DNA from: Cylicocyclus nassatus
Lineage: Eukaryota; Nematoda; Chromadorea; Rhabditida; Strongylidae
Length of the DNA stretch: 64,000 bases
Direction: 5' to 3'
NCBI GenBank assembly: GCA_958299035.1
Contig: CATQJL010000316.1
Span: forward strand, 21,181,676 to 21,245,675
Shown: positions 47,440 to 58,856 of the stretch, piece after piece
Position numbering within the stretch: position 1 is the first letter of the stretch
Layout of the letters: each line of letters begins with the position of its first letter
Position numbers and translations under genes: made by a program
The notes under the pieces: model-generated
Told to the model about the DNA's origin: nothing
Seen by the model: only the letters and a program-made list of their open reading frames with translations
Databases searched by the model: none

Positions 47440-50400
47440 GGCAACAACTATATCCAGTGCATCGACCGAATCATGCTGGTCGCTATGAAATCACGACAGA
47501 GCTAAGTGTAGCGCAGTATCAGCGTGTGGCAAAAGCATCTTATCAAGTAAATATCATCAGAGCTTTTTTGCGACAAGACTTCGAAAATCCAGTATGTGAT
47601 TTTCATAATCAAGCAGTGTTTTTGCCATTTCCGCTATATGTCAACCGTACAGGCCATCAAAAAATGTAGAATGGGAGGAGCGTTAACAGTCGACGACGCC
47701 ATATACGCGAATGAAATTATTTTGCCATATATGGAGCGTTTGAAGGAAGAAGGCATCGAATTCCCAGTGAGAAAGATGATATTAATTGAGTTGTCCTCTT
47801 CAAGAGATATCTACTAGTAAGACTGGAAAAAGTGAATTTTTACTCTATGTAGTCGTGAATGCCAAGCTGTTAACAACTTTTGAGACGGCGGAACGTCATC
47901 GTCAGCGAGACTATGATTTTGCAAATTTGTTGCAGAAGAAAGGCAAACAATAACACTCAAGAACATTGACATACATTGACATTGACATTGGTGGGTGATT
48001 CTGATGATGATATGGACTTAGAGTTTGAGCAAGGTGAGACAACGATGCCCCCGGTTGCACCGCCAGTAAGAGAGGAAGTAGAAGTACAAGAACGTGAAGT
48101 CGAAGAAGAAGTGGGCGCAGAAGTTCTGCCAGTTAGAACAGTAGGATTTTCGTACAATACTTTTTCTTATGAAGAGAAAAGTAATCTGACGAGGGTTAAC
48201 TTTCTTTTTCGCCAAGCCATAAGCAATGAGAGAATGCACCACCGAGAAGCTCGAGAACGTGCGAGGGAGGCAATGATGAACTACGAATCATGTAGAAGGC
48301 GCAACTTTATTAGCCGTGATGTGGACATGTTATTAGGATCGGGAAACTTTCCAGACAAGAGTGTAGTGGATAAACTGACGACAGAGAAGTTTCAGTACTT
48401 CAAACCCCTGTTTCCAAACCAATGGAGAAATGGTAAGCGTGTCGTGAACATCCGCTGCGAGCCCTGCTTTGAGTATGATGTCGGAAAACGGCAAGGACTG
48501 TCTTCACCAGAAGGAATTGAGTTTACGACCAATGTAGAGAGAAGTTTGAGAAACCACATGCGCGCAGACAAAAGTACGCATCATACTGCAGTAGAAGAAT
48601 ACACCAAAACGACGAGCGCGAGAGTAAACAGATATCTCGAAGCTGTGGACAAAGCCCCTACAGACCCCAACGCAGCAGGAAGCCGCCTTTTCCTGGTAGC
48701 CTATACTGCAGCAAAAATGTATTTACCTCCTTACCAGTTTCCAACTCTATGCAAGGTCATATCCGATTTGGGGGTAGATATAGGAAAGAGACACCATACT
48801 CGAGAAGGTTTCGTTAGAATGACCTCTTTTATCGCCAATAATATGAGACAAACGCTGATTAATTACATCAGAGTCAACCAATCTCCATTTTCGTTGCTGG
48901 CTGACACCACAACGGATCCCGGTAGCAAGCAAGTATTGCTTCTCTTCGTCCGCTTTCCTGATCGGATATCGCTGCATCCAACGACACACTTCCTCGAAGC
49001 AATAGAAGTAAAGGAGGCAGAAACTGCTCAATACCTTTTTGATATCATCTATTCGTATTTCGAACGCTCAGGATTGCTTAACGAGTATACATGGAATCTT
49101 GTGGCAGTGGCAACTGATGGGGCCAGTGTAATGAGTGGTGCGGTAGGAGGACTTCGCGGCTTACTCAATCGAAATGTGTCGCAGTCACGCAAGGATAGTA
49201 TTATGAGCCGAGGTGCTACACCTGCTGAGTTGCACGCTATACCCGAAGAGCCAGTAATCTGGATACACTGCATGGCTCACAAGATTGAGCTTGCGTTAAA
49301 AGATGCATTTGGTGATGTAGGGGATCAGAACCTTTCAAAATGGAGGAAGTTCGCAACAATATTTCTCAACAAGCTTCGAGTTTTTTTCACAGCTACTTCA
49401 CGACGACGAGTGCTGCTCGCAGCGCACAATACCATGTACGGAGCACTTTATTAACCTGAAAAGGGTTATTCCCGTACGCTGGGCTTCATCAGAAGAAGGT
49501 AAGATGCAAATTTTCTATTTTCGCTATTGCTTCTGTTCATTGCAGTTGCATACGCAGTTTCTTGAGAATGTACAAGTATGTCTGGGTGGCTCTACAGGAA
49601 ATATTCCTATCCGATAGTTTTGCTCGAAAAAATCGTTTAAAAGCATCAGCGTTCCTGCACGTGATAAAGTCCCTGAAGTTCTATAGATACATGGTTTTCC
49701 AGCTTATAATCTTGGAAGGCATTTCAAAACTGTCGAAAGACGCGCAGGTAAGTTCTATTACAATGGTATTGATTCAATCACCTTTCAAATAGAATGAAGC
49801 CTATACTATATGGAAAGCTAGAAGGGACGTTGATGCTTTACTCAACGACTTGGTTACATATGCTCATTCTCCTCACAGTAACAAAAACACTCTGTCATTT
49901 ATTGAAGCCGTAGTTTGGAGACACCCCTCTGCAGTAGGGAAATGGCGGAAAGCTAATTCAGTTCTCGGAAGAAGATGGTCAGCTTTTGCGATTTTGACAT
50001 ACCTAACTTTGTTTTCCAGGTTTTGGAATGGATGGCAATACTCCGGAGAAGCAACTGAGCGGATTAGATATAGAATAATAGACAAGACACTTCCGCTGGA
50101 ATTCAACATGGAAGCCGAAGTACAGCGAGGGCGAGAACAACAGCGAGAGCGCGACATAGAAGAACAGCGCATAGCAGAAATTACTAGAATGCTTTAAGAC
50201 GAACGAGCTAGTTTGATACAATATCTCTCCAATCCCGCGGAAGCTGAGGGTTTCGACGAAGACGATTCTAGAAAATCCATTGGTGATCTTCAAGTTGCCG
50301 AAGACTTTAAAGCTGCTCATTTTACGAACATGGATTTAGAAAAAAGGAATAAATTGGGTGGATGATATTGGCGATGCTCTGAAGTCACGCTTACTGTACG

Positions 50401-51155
50401 ATCGAGATCATATTCTTTACCAATTAGCGTATTTTTCTCCTTTCGCTCTCATGAACTATGACATAGAGGAGGAAGAAAATCGTCGTTCGAGTGTCGGAAT
50501 TTGATTATCCTGTTGGCAGGATCGAAGTTGAATTTCAGCGACTTTCTGAGCAGCTCGGCACACACTTACCAGCAGAACTGCGAGCAGAGTTATCAAAAGC
50601 GTCAGTGAAGATGCAGTATCTCTTGCCAGTTTTGCGCAAGCACATGCGATTAGACACCGCTTATATCACTAATCGTCCAAATTTGATGTCCTTGTTGGCC
50701 AAAATTGTTTCCATTCCTATTAGCACTGCAGATGTAGAGAGGGGATTCTCTATTTACTCAGTTATCAGAGAGCCACGAAGAAGCCGTACCATTATGAAGA
50801 ACATGAACAATTATTTAAGGTACCTTTTTACATTGTCAAGTGTCATAATCCACGAAGTTTTTATAGGATTGCTATAAGTGGACCGGACAAGTTGTCACCA
50901 TACGAATTTCTTGACTATCCCACAAAATGGAGATCAGAGCAACGTCTACATGTCGACTTCCGCGGTGCAACAAGAGGTCCAGGGAAGAAGTCATTTGAAC
51001 GCATTCGAGAAGAAAAAGAGTACAAAAAGATCTTCGATCCGGATTGCTTCTACACTCAGTTCTACTTTTCGTTATCTGGAGAGGAACTTGTAGATGATGA
51101 GGTTTCTGAAAGTCAAGATAGCGACAGTGTTGAGATAATGCATGAGGAACTGTAG
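47440..51155 (+). pseudogene. hAT-family transposase gene, broken
   Basis: Several pieces form one hAT transposase. The main frame (to 49454) has an acidic start, then FSLLADTTTDPGSKQVLLLF and VAVATDGASVMSGAVGGLRG, and WIHCMAHKIELALKDAF, which fits the conserved hAT core with a C-x2-H-type block. A +1 shift near 49450 leads to VIPVRWASSE, the usual Arg-Trp block. The C-terminal dimerisation region is at about 50690-50820 (IPISTADVERGFSIYSVI) and continues after a 47-bp intron (50820-50866) to a stop at 51155. Likely introns: 47592-47652, 49499-49545, 49748-49792, 50820-50866. Breaks: the shift near 49450, a stop at 50195-50197, further shifts near 50350 and 50500. Relatives include ZMYM- and KIAA1586-type hAT proteins. 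No flanking terminal repeats were found. Present inactivity is an inference from these breaks. Confidence 0.8.
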
Positions 51156-51270
51156 TGTAATCTCTTCCCCCAAAATACACTCTTTGTTGTTTTGTATGTC
51201 TGATAAAGTCTTTTTTTAAATGCCCAACTCGAAATGAGATGCTTTGCGCTAGAATAGGCGAGCAGAGCGA

Positions 51271-51425
51271 GCGAGAGTGCGCATGGAAATGGAGGAGCAG
51301 CGTGGCCGAGGCAGCGTAGCAGACGCGGAGACGCAGGCGAGCAGCGCGAGCGAGAGTGCGCGTAGAAATGGAGGAGCAGCGTGGCCGAGGCAGCGTAGCA
51401 GACGCGGAGACGCAGGCGAGCAGCA
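51271..51425. repeat. 79-bp tandem repeat, two copies
   Basis: GCGAGAGTGCGC, GGAGGAGCAGCGTGGCCGAG and GCAGACGCGGAGACGCAGGC recur at a spacing of about 79 bp with few differences. The G+C-rich unit yields long frames on the minus strand that repeat the same peptide, so these are not genes. Confidence 0.8.
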
Positions 51426-51753
51426 TGGAGAGTGCATGTTGGAGTAAAGTGTGCATTGTAACGCGCCATATCCTCTACCATTTCCTGGCAAATCACATCC
51501 GGCCCAGGAGTACAGTGCCAGGATTTTCTCGGAGTTCATGGGAGTCATACTGAAATAATAATTCAGCCTCAGTAATCCTTAGGGCAATTAAGACACAAAA
51601 AATAAATATGAAACCGAGGTCCGGACTATCGTAGCAACACACAGTACAACACATGTCATTTTTTATTGCAACAATAGGCACAAAGTGTTAACAAGGCATA
51701 TCAATCCGTTGATTTCAATCCGTAGACGGGGGTGCAGGGCTCGCACTTCCGAA

Positions 51754-52006
51754 TCAGCGTGCAGGCGACGCATAAACGTACGTGTGCCTCCAGGCTATGA
51801 ACGCCGCCAGTACGAAAAGGAAGATAGCGAAAAATCCAGTGCAGAATCCGTTCACAAAACTTCAGAAAATTCTACAAATAAATTTCATTAACTGATTATT
51901 GCAAAAAAACCTTGTACACTCACGCAATAATTACAGAAGGTGCGAACTCCCCGCAGCGCACAAGTTGGCGCATTTCTGCACCATAGAATACATAGGGTTG
52001 GTCCAT
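51754..52006 (-). CDS. Small single-pass membrane protein, two exons
   Basis: Exon 1 (51924-52006) starts at an ATG placed directly after the acceptor TATATATTTTAG and reads MDQPYVFYGAEMRQLVRCGE before the donor GC|GTGAGT. Joined in phase to exon 2 (51754-51859) it gives 62 residues. Residues about 24-50 form a strong membrane helix (for example GFCTGFFAIFLFVLAAFIAW), followed by a short Arg/His/Tyr tail. The exon 2 acceptor used (TTTTCTGAAG) is weak; the better TTTGTAG ten bases earlier would cause a stop after two codons, so the model is not certain. An upstream segment (52144-52241) with good splice sites may be a 5' exon. Read in another frame it would join exon 1 in phase and stop at 51931, giving a rival Cys-containing C terminus. 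Function unknown. Confidence 0.45.
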
Positions 52007-52143
52007 CTAAAATATATAAATATAAGGAGGGTAAGAGTAAAGAGCCACAGATATGAAGAATCGGAGCAGAAAAATTAAAGGTGTACGTGACGGGGCGATG
52101 TGAAGACAGACCAATGAACTCGCTCAGTGAATTGTTCTGTAAC

Positions 52144-52241
52144 CTCACTGAGTAACGCGCGATGTTATTCTGAAAATTCGTCTGGGACCGTCGACTCCGG
52201 TCGAAGCACTGGCGAATGTGTTGTGCACTCGACTCACAGGT
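52144..52241 (-). other. Candidate exon upstream of the small membrane protein
   Basis: Bounded by CTGCTTTTTAG and GTGAG|GTTACA, it is open in two frames. One (TCESSAQHIRQCFDRSRRSQ) would continue across the intron and end at the TAA at 51931-51933 after about 24 more residues. It may be a coding exon of a secreted Cys-containing protein or a 5'-UTR exon. Confidence 0.3.
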
Positions 52242-52632
52242 CTAAAAAGCAGAACAAATAAAATCAAGCAGTAAAATATAATTAATCAGTGGAAATTCTA
52301 AAAAAAAACCATAAACTTCGTTTCGTTCCTATCCTTAGACGGAGACAAATTGGATAATGATACAAGCCCTCCCCGGAACTCATCAGTAAGGAAGGAGGGC
52401 TTTTCAAAGCAGGAAAGGTTACAAGAATCAAAAGCATGTTAATTTTGGCACATTTCAGAGTTTTCTGGGCATAAAGAGTGGAAATTGGAAAAAAGATATC
52501 AAAAGTGAGATTGAGAGAAAAAGAAGGTGAAATAAAAACAGGAAATACGTGCTTTTTTCCTCCAAAACATCAGACGGTTCACATTATCATATTAAATGTG
52601 ACAACGACGATGATGGAGGACTATGCACATCA
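52242..52632. other. No gene seen
   Basis: Noncoding-looking A+T-rich DNA with one hairpin, GCCCTCC...GGAGGGC, at about 52364-52400. Confidence 0.4.
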
Positions 52633-52806
52633 GGGGCGCTATGTATCAATCACACGATCGTGAGATCGTGTGCTCGCTACCGTTGAGACATGCCCATGGT
52701 CAGGTGCGAGCACACGATCTCGCGATGTATGAAGCACACGATCTTGCCACAAGATCGTGTAGCAGCGCACGATCTGTCGAGATCGTGCGCTGCCCATGTG
52801 GCGTGT
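52633..52806. repeat. Cluster of CACACGATC hairpins
   Basis: It begins GGGGCGCTATGTATCAATC and then carries repeated self-complementary words: ACACGATCGTGAGATCGTGT, GAGCACACGATCTCGCGA, CACGATCTTGCCACAAGATC and GCGCACGATCTGTCGAGATC. The same opening occurs in reverse at the right edge of 55934-56162, so it is a mobile foldback family. Confidence 0.6.
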
Positions 52807-53958
52807 GAAAAAGCGCTGTGTTCCATCACAACCATTGTTTTCGCACGCCTAATGACATGCAGAAATTTGTGAAGCTTCGTGCGCCCGACATCTTCGACCT
52901 AGCTTTTCCCTTTATTACCGCCCTCTTCTTTTTCTCAACATTTTCGTTAATGTCGTTCATGATACCTTGTAGCTAAGAACATTTCCACAGTTATTGCTCA
53001 CCACGTTTTGCAGGAGCGACGCGCGATGCCTGAAATGATCGTTGGAGTAGGTTCAGCTAATCATTGAAGGTGGTGTATCCTCTTTATGAAAGGAATGAAG
53101 TGAATGAGGGATGCACGCAGTACATAGGTGAGTCATGCCGTTAGGTACATGAAACTTGTTACCATGAAACTTTGCACCACCATAATCCCGTTTAGTCCCG
53201 CATCGTGTTTAAAGGAAGAAACTGCCCACCATGATTACAATTTTGGAATGTTTGCTGCTAACATGATATCAATGGTAAGTTGTACAGACTTGTGAATCAG
53301 AGTCGACCGCTGACCATTCGATCATTGGTCTCAAATACTTGCAGGATTCTCTTGGCCAAGAGTGTTTGGTTGCGTAGTGATAGCAGACTCCGGAATTTTC
53401 TAAGTGGAAGGTAGACGAAATTTTGATAGAGGTATCAGCAAGCAGCTGAAGAAGATTTTTGGAAAAGTCCGAAGTTCTGCGCTTTTTCGTTCAAAATGAT
53501 CATTGAGATGCATGATCGCCGTTGCTTTCATTGGTGAGTGCTTTCCTTTTTTCTAACTGCTTTGTTTCTCCGTTTTGCTTTTTGAGTGGCTGCAATGTAC
53601 AGACTGCAAATCTGTCATTAGGCAACATCTAGATGTAATTGAAAATTAGGTTGTTATACTGTAATTTTCTGATGCAAATTTACTTAGTACTTTATCTTAA
53701 CTTTTATATGCCCTGGTTTTGGAGATTTGGGCAACGAATGCTCATTTAAAAGCGTAACATGATTCACAGTCGAGTAGATATCGCACTCAATATAGTGCGC
53801 TTGCGGAACCGAGATTTTGCGGTGGATTTTGAGCGCAACAAATAGCCATGCTGGTTATGCCGATTTTGCACACGCGGATGACCGCCATTACTGGTGTGGC
53901 TATTCGATTATGCGCAAATTTTACCGCTATGTCTCGGCGCCGCAAGCGCACTATGTTA
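52807..53958. other. No gene seen
   Basis: Both strands were read for splice-framed exons and none could be supported. The 53817-54092 frame runs into the MITE at 53959. Confidence 0.35.
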
Positions 53959-54159
53959 GGCCCCGGACAGACTTCACGCGATTTGATCGTCGCGATCTAA
54001 TCGCCAAGATTTCCATTCATTTTCATTTCACATTAAAAATTTCGGGCCGGAAAAGTATCACAACCGAATGCAAGTTGATCGGCATGTTATGATGTTGTAA
54101 CAGTTGTCTCGTCGCAATTCAGTCGCGACGATCTAATCGCGTGAAGTCTGCCCGGGGCC
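53959..54159. mobile_element. Harbinger-like MITE
   Basis: The ends are GGCCCCGGACAGACTTCACG and CGTGAAGTCTGCCCGGGGCC, flanked by TTA and TTG. CGCGATTTGATCGTCGCGAT and its complement lie inside. Same family as 30910-31537 and 40910-43383. Confidence 0.8.
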
Positions 54160-55933
54160 TTGAGCGTAAAATCTACTAGACTGTATGTTTTGAGTTTGTT
54201 GCTATAATCTACGCATTTAGGCTGCTATGGCGTCAACGCTAAATATCGTGTTCACACTCTTTATTTGTTCCATAGTTGTGTTCCTTGGAGATGACCAGCT
54301 GCGGCTATATCTCGCGCATGAAAGAGATTGAGTGAGTTTGGTTGATCTCGAGTGCTTTGTTATCTTAAGCACATGCTTTAGATTGACTTTCAGTTACCTG
54401 GTGCTTTCAATTATATGGTACGCCATTCTCGAAATGCAGGAATCACCCAAGAATCCGCATCCTTAAAACACATTTCGCGCTGTTGTTTCAAGCACCCTGA
54501 ATGCTTCTATTGCTCATCAGCGTAATGCGTAGTACTTTAATGCCACATTGGGTCTTAAATCCAATAGATTTTCCTTTTCCTACTTACATGAGATAGATGT
54601 TTGCGCTGTCAACAGTTGTTTGCTGTCGTGCTCCCACTAGAGTTCTTGGATTTTCTTAGGTATTGATGTAAAGATGTAAATATGTCATTAGAGCAGTCGA
54701 TAAACCTTGGCAAAGTATAGTCAATTAATGATTTCCTGTAAGCAGGGCCACATTAAATCCACCTTCGCTATTGGTTGAATCAGTGAACTGAATGGCGAAG
54801 CGTGTCGACCAAGTGAATTTAGTGGCATTGGTCAGTTCGCCTTGACCGATGACGAATAAGAAGAAAGGATAACCTTCAAGTATAACGCGTGAGAATAGAT
54901 ACACATACATTTTCTGCACAATCACACTACAATGTCAGTCTCGCTGACACGCCTAGCTCCGTATTCAGTGTATTATATAAGGGTTCAACTTATTGATCTA
55001 ACCTATACAATTCTTTGTTAATTGAAAAGCAGTCCAGATAGAATATTTCGTCCATAATATAGCGGAACTGCTCCAAAAGATGGATAAAGCACCAAGCAGA
55101 CGTTTTTTTCCGGATTGGCTTAATAAGTAGGGAAAATCGGTCTAATCACTTCTGCAAAACGAAAATAGCATAGAGTCAAAGCAAAGTGAGAACGAAGTGA
55201 GAATGAGTAATATCTCGTCATTAGGTTCCCGTTCTTTTTATCGTGTCTTCAACTATGGTGTCTACAGTCTACTAAAACAGCTGTTTTAATGAGGGTGACA
55301 GGACATAGAAAGCAACAATGTTGGTAAATTGATTTTGAAATTTTCATCTGTGTACTATCTACTTTCGTATCCCCTCCTCGCTTCGAATATGCTAGCTTTT
55401 TCATCAAAGGCATTCGCCAGAAGGTAAGCAGTTTCCTCGCTTTCACATTGGCAGGTGATGGCCAAATGTTGCATTTGCAAATCTGCTCGTTTGAGCACCG
55501 AGAAGGTTAGTAGCGTAGTAGAAAGTAGCAGTCTATGAAAATTGATTTTAACAGCAAAAAACCATTCTAACAAAATGATAATATTCGAAATTTTTCGAGC
55601 TAATGAAAAAACCACAAGATGTGAGAGGTCGGACGAGTCACAGTGCTCAGCACAATCAAAGATGCCACGTAAAATTATAGAATTCATATCTCTTTAAGTG
55701 TGAATAGGGAGCTCTAGCAAAATTACGACGCATTCGTTCCTTATACTCTAGCTTCGACTGAAAGAAATCCATGGAAAATTCGCTTTCCTTGCGCCACCCA
55801 AACCGATTATTATAATGATACTTACAGTAATTATTATTACATTAATCATCGATGTGGGCGGCGCAAGAAAAGAACAGCAAATTTGGCATGAAAAAAGGCG
55901 TAACACAGGGAAATGACTTGAAATGAACATGCG
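54160..55933. other. No gene supported
   Basis: A frame at 55355-55687 (minus, 110 codons) is the longest, but it has no recognisable motif and no clear splice partners. Nothing else is seen. Confidence 0.35.
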
Positions 55934-56162
55934 GCGTCACTTCGCGTTGACGCCAGCACGGTCACTCGCTATGCGTCAGTTCGGGTTCCTGGCGCACACG
56001 GACACCGCACATCGTGTAATTACACGATCTTGCGCACACATTGATACATCGCGGGCGCCTCGGCAGATCGTGTGCTGGTTCAAGATTGTGTAATTGCCAG
56101 ATCTTGAACCAGCACACGATCCTGAGATTGATACATAGCACCCCAGAAGAGCAAGGGATGAA
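55934..56162. repeat. Foldback with ACACGATC hairpins
   Basis: GCGGCGTCACTTCGCGTTGACGCC opens it in hairpin form; ATCGTGTAATTACACGAT and CTGGTTCAAGATTGTG against AGATCTTGAACCAGCACACG form inner hairpins. It ends TTGATACATAGCACCCC, the complement of the opening of 52633-52806. It abuts the Helitron at 56163. Confidence 0.55.
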
Positions 56163-57538
56163 TCCTCTCCTATAATATAAACCCGATCCCAAAAAACGAG
56201 ACGGCGAGGATGGTCCGCCCACATGTATGCTTCAGCAGGTGTTTTGAATAGACGCCAATTTCCGAACGGGGCCTTATTGTGTAGAGACGCGACAGTGCGA
56301 TCATGAGGTCAAGAGGACGCAGAGGTTCTAGCGCGAACGAGAGGCCACGACACGCAGGGTACGCTCTGCTGCTGCAATGGGTGTGTTGAAAGACGCAAGC
56401 GCGTGCCAAGGGTGTTGAAATTGCGAGCTGGACATTGTCGCACAGTTAGTTATGGAAGCATACATACCATTTGATCCGCTCTCATTCGATCTCAGTATTC
56501 GCTATGCTTCCACATTTCCGCCAAATTTTGAGAAATCCCAAAATCTAGCTTTTGAGAACATTGCTCTGAGTGAATTCGATATTTCTCTCCAGATTGTAAG
56601 CGTGAGTGCGAGAGCGACATAGCGAAAGGAAGCTGTACAGCAATGACAGGGGCAAGACAAAATTTTTGCACGATATGATCCACTTTTCCGCCAAATTTTG
56701 AGAAAATCTTCGAATCTCGCTTTTGGGAGCTATTGCTCTGGGTGAATCCGATTTTTCTCTCCAAATTGTAAGCGTGAGTGCGAGAGTGACATTGCGAAAG
56801 GAAGCTGTACAGCGATGGCAGGGGCAAGACAAAATTTTTGCACGATATGATCCACTTTTCCGCCAAATTTTGAGAAAATCTTCGAAAATCTCGCTTTTGG
56901 GAGCTATTGCTCTGGGTGAATCCGATTTTTCTCTTCAAATTGTAAGCGTGAGTGCGAGAGTGACATTGCGAAAGGAAGATGTACAGCGATGACAGGGGCA
57001 AGACAAAATTTTTGCACGATATGATCCACTTTTCCGCCAAATTTTGAGAAAATCTTCGAAAATCTCGCTTTTGGGAACTATTGCTCTCGGTGAATCCGAT
57101 TTTTCTCTCCAAATTGTAAGCGTGAGTGCGAGAGTGACATTGCGAAAGGAAGCTGTACAGCGATGACAGGGGCAAGACCAAATTTTTGCACGATATGAGC
57201 CACTTTTCCGCCAAATTTTGAGAAAATCTTCTAAAATCTCGTTTTTGGGAGCTATTGCTCTGGATGAATCCGATTTTTGTCTCCAAATTGTAAGCGTGAG
57301 TGCGAGAGTGACATTGCGAAAGGAAGCTGTACAGCGATGACAGGGACAAGACAAAATTTTTGCACGATATGATCCACTTTTCTCCCATTGAAAATATCTC
57401 TGAAAATGTTACTTTTGACGGTTGTGGCAATAGATGTACTGATAAATTGAAATTTCACTTGAGAAAATTATAGGCATGAAAGTTGTTTATTTATGGGTGT
57501 GCCCTACCCGCTTGCTAGCGACCCGTAGGGTCGCTAGT
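56163..57538 (+). mobile_element. Helitron family B, complete
   Basis: It starts A|TCCTCTCCTATAATATAAAC and ends with the hairpin AGCGACCC-GTA-GGGTCGCT plus AG, that is CTAG. It is the same family as 19181-20778 on the other strand but has only one copy of the 5'-terminal unit. Its interior has about five copies of a roughly 174-bp repeat (CCGCCAAATTTTGAGAAAAT, GACATTGCGAAAGGAAGCTG). The 312-codon frame at 56492-57430 is translation of these repeats, not a gene. Confidence 0.82.
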
Positions 57539-58502
57539 CTTATATATAAAGCTGAATGTCTGTTTGTCTGTATGTCTGTATGTCTGTCTGTATGTATGTA
57601 TGTACGTATGTTCCGAATAGAAAATTCCATTTCTGAACCGATCGGGACCAAACTTGGCACACATACACTTTGGGCCCCGGCGGGTGTCATAGGCTACTTT
57701 TCGTATCGATCGATATCGATTTTATCGATTTTTTGCAAAATTTGAGCTACGGGGCTGGGAGTTGGCACAGGGGGGTAAGTGAGCATGGGGATTCCGAATA
57801 CAATATTAGTTTTTAAAATCGTGCATTACTTTTATCGATTTTATCGATTTTTTTGCAAAGTTTGAGCTACGGGGCTGGGATTTGGCACAGGGGGGTAAGT
57901 GAGCATGGGGATTCCGAATACAATATTAGTTTTTAAAATCGTGCATTACTTTTATCGATTTTATCGATTTTTTTGCAAAGTTTGAGCTACGGGGCTGGGA
58001 TTTGGCACAGGGGGGTAAGTGAGCATGGGGATTCCGAATACAATATTAGTTTTTAAAATCGTGCATTACTTTTATCGATTTTATCGATTTTTTTGCAAAG
58101 TTTGAGCTACGGGGCTGGGATTTGGCACAGGGGGGGGGGTAATCAAGCATGCTGATCACCCCCGTGGGGGTGATCAGCATGCTCGATTACACCCCTCTGC
58201 CAAATTCCAGCCCCCTAGCTCAAATTTTGCAAAAAATCGATAAAATCGATAAAAGTAATGCACGGTTTCGAAAACTAATATTGTATTCGTAATCGGCACG
58301 CTCGATTACACCCCTCTGCAACTCCCAGCCCCGTAGCTCAAATTTTGCAAAAAATCGATAAAATCGACATCGATCGATAACGAAAAGTGGACTGTGACAC
58401 CCGCCGGGGCCCGAAGGGTATGTGTACCAAGTTTGGTCCGGATCGGTTGAGAAATGGAATTTTCTATTCGGAACATACGGCGGAGCCGGGTAAGCCAGCT
58501 AG
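57539..58502 (+). mobile_element. Helitron family A, enlarged by tandem repeats
   Basis: It begins TCTTATATATAAAGCTG immediately after the CTAG of the family B element and ends AGCCGGGTAAGCCAGCTAG, followed by T. The mirror centre GATCACCCCC/GGGGGTGATC lies at about 58155-58180. A 120-bp unit is tandemly repeated in the first half. Confidence 0.85.
57781..58131 (+). repeat. 120-bp tandem repeat, three copies
   Basis: GAGCATGGGGATTCCGAATA recurs at 57781, 57901 and 58021. The first two units are identical over all 120 bases and the third matches up to its G-run. A partial, diverged unit precedes them (from about 57720). Confidence 0.95.
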
Positions 58503-58856
58503 TAAAAAATAAGAAAAATGTTAAAGCAAGACCTTTTAAAATTACTCATGTCCATAAGAAGGATTGAAGAAAGGCTAGCATACATTTAATGACAAACACT
58601 GCCCCCCCCCCCGGTCGACGCACCTTCATAGCGGCGGCCGCTCTCCCCCCCCCCCCAGCGGCCCTCATACCCCCCTCACCCTGGAGAGGTGGGACCCGTA
58701 TGACCCCCTTCACCCTGGAGAGGCCATGTTCCCCCTTTGCACACGTATGATCGCAAAGAATAAGTAATTCCTGATCTGTGCGCCGTAAAGACGATTGTAC
58801 ATTATTGTTGCAAGAGGGTACTATATTGTGTAACAAAAGCAGTTGTTGATCATCAG
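58503..58856. other. Probable intron or upstream region with C-tracts
   Basis: Two C-runs (about 58602-58612 and 58645-58657) and two CCCTGGAGAGG words (58679 and 58719). No coding segment is seen before the first exon of the next gene. Confidence 0.35.

Noticed and set aside
50872..51548. Overlapping Arg/Ala/Leu-rich frames on the minus strand
   Set aside because: They read a 79-bp G+C-rich tandem repeat and the antisense of the hAT transposase end.
56492..57430. 312-codon open frame with repeated SQCHSRTHAYNLERKIGF-like peptide
   Set aside because: It is the translation of a roughly 174-bp tandem repeat inside a Helitron; the same repeats give similar frames on the other strand at 19232-19869.
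57781..58131. Possible CRISPR-like or satellite array
   Set aside because: The 120-bp units are contiguous with no spacers and lie within Helitron ends in a eukaryotic sequence.
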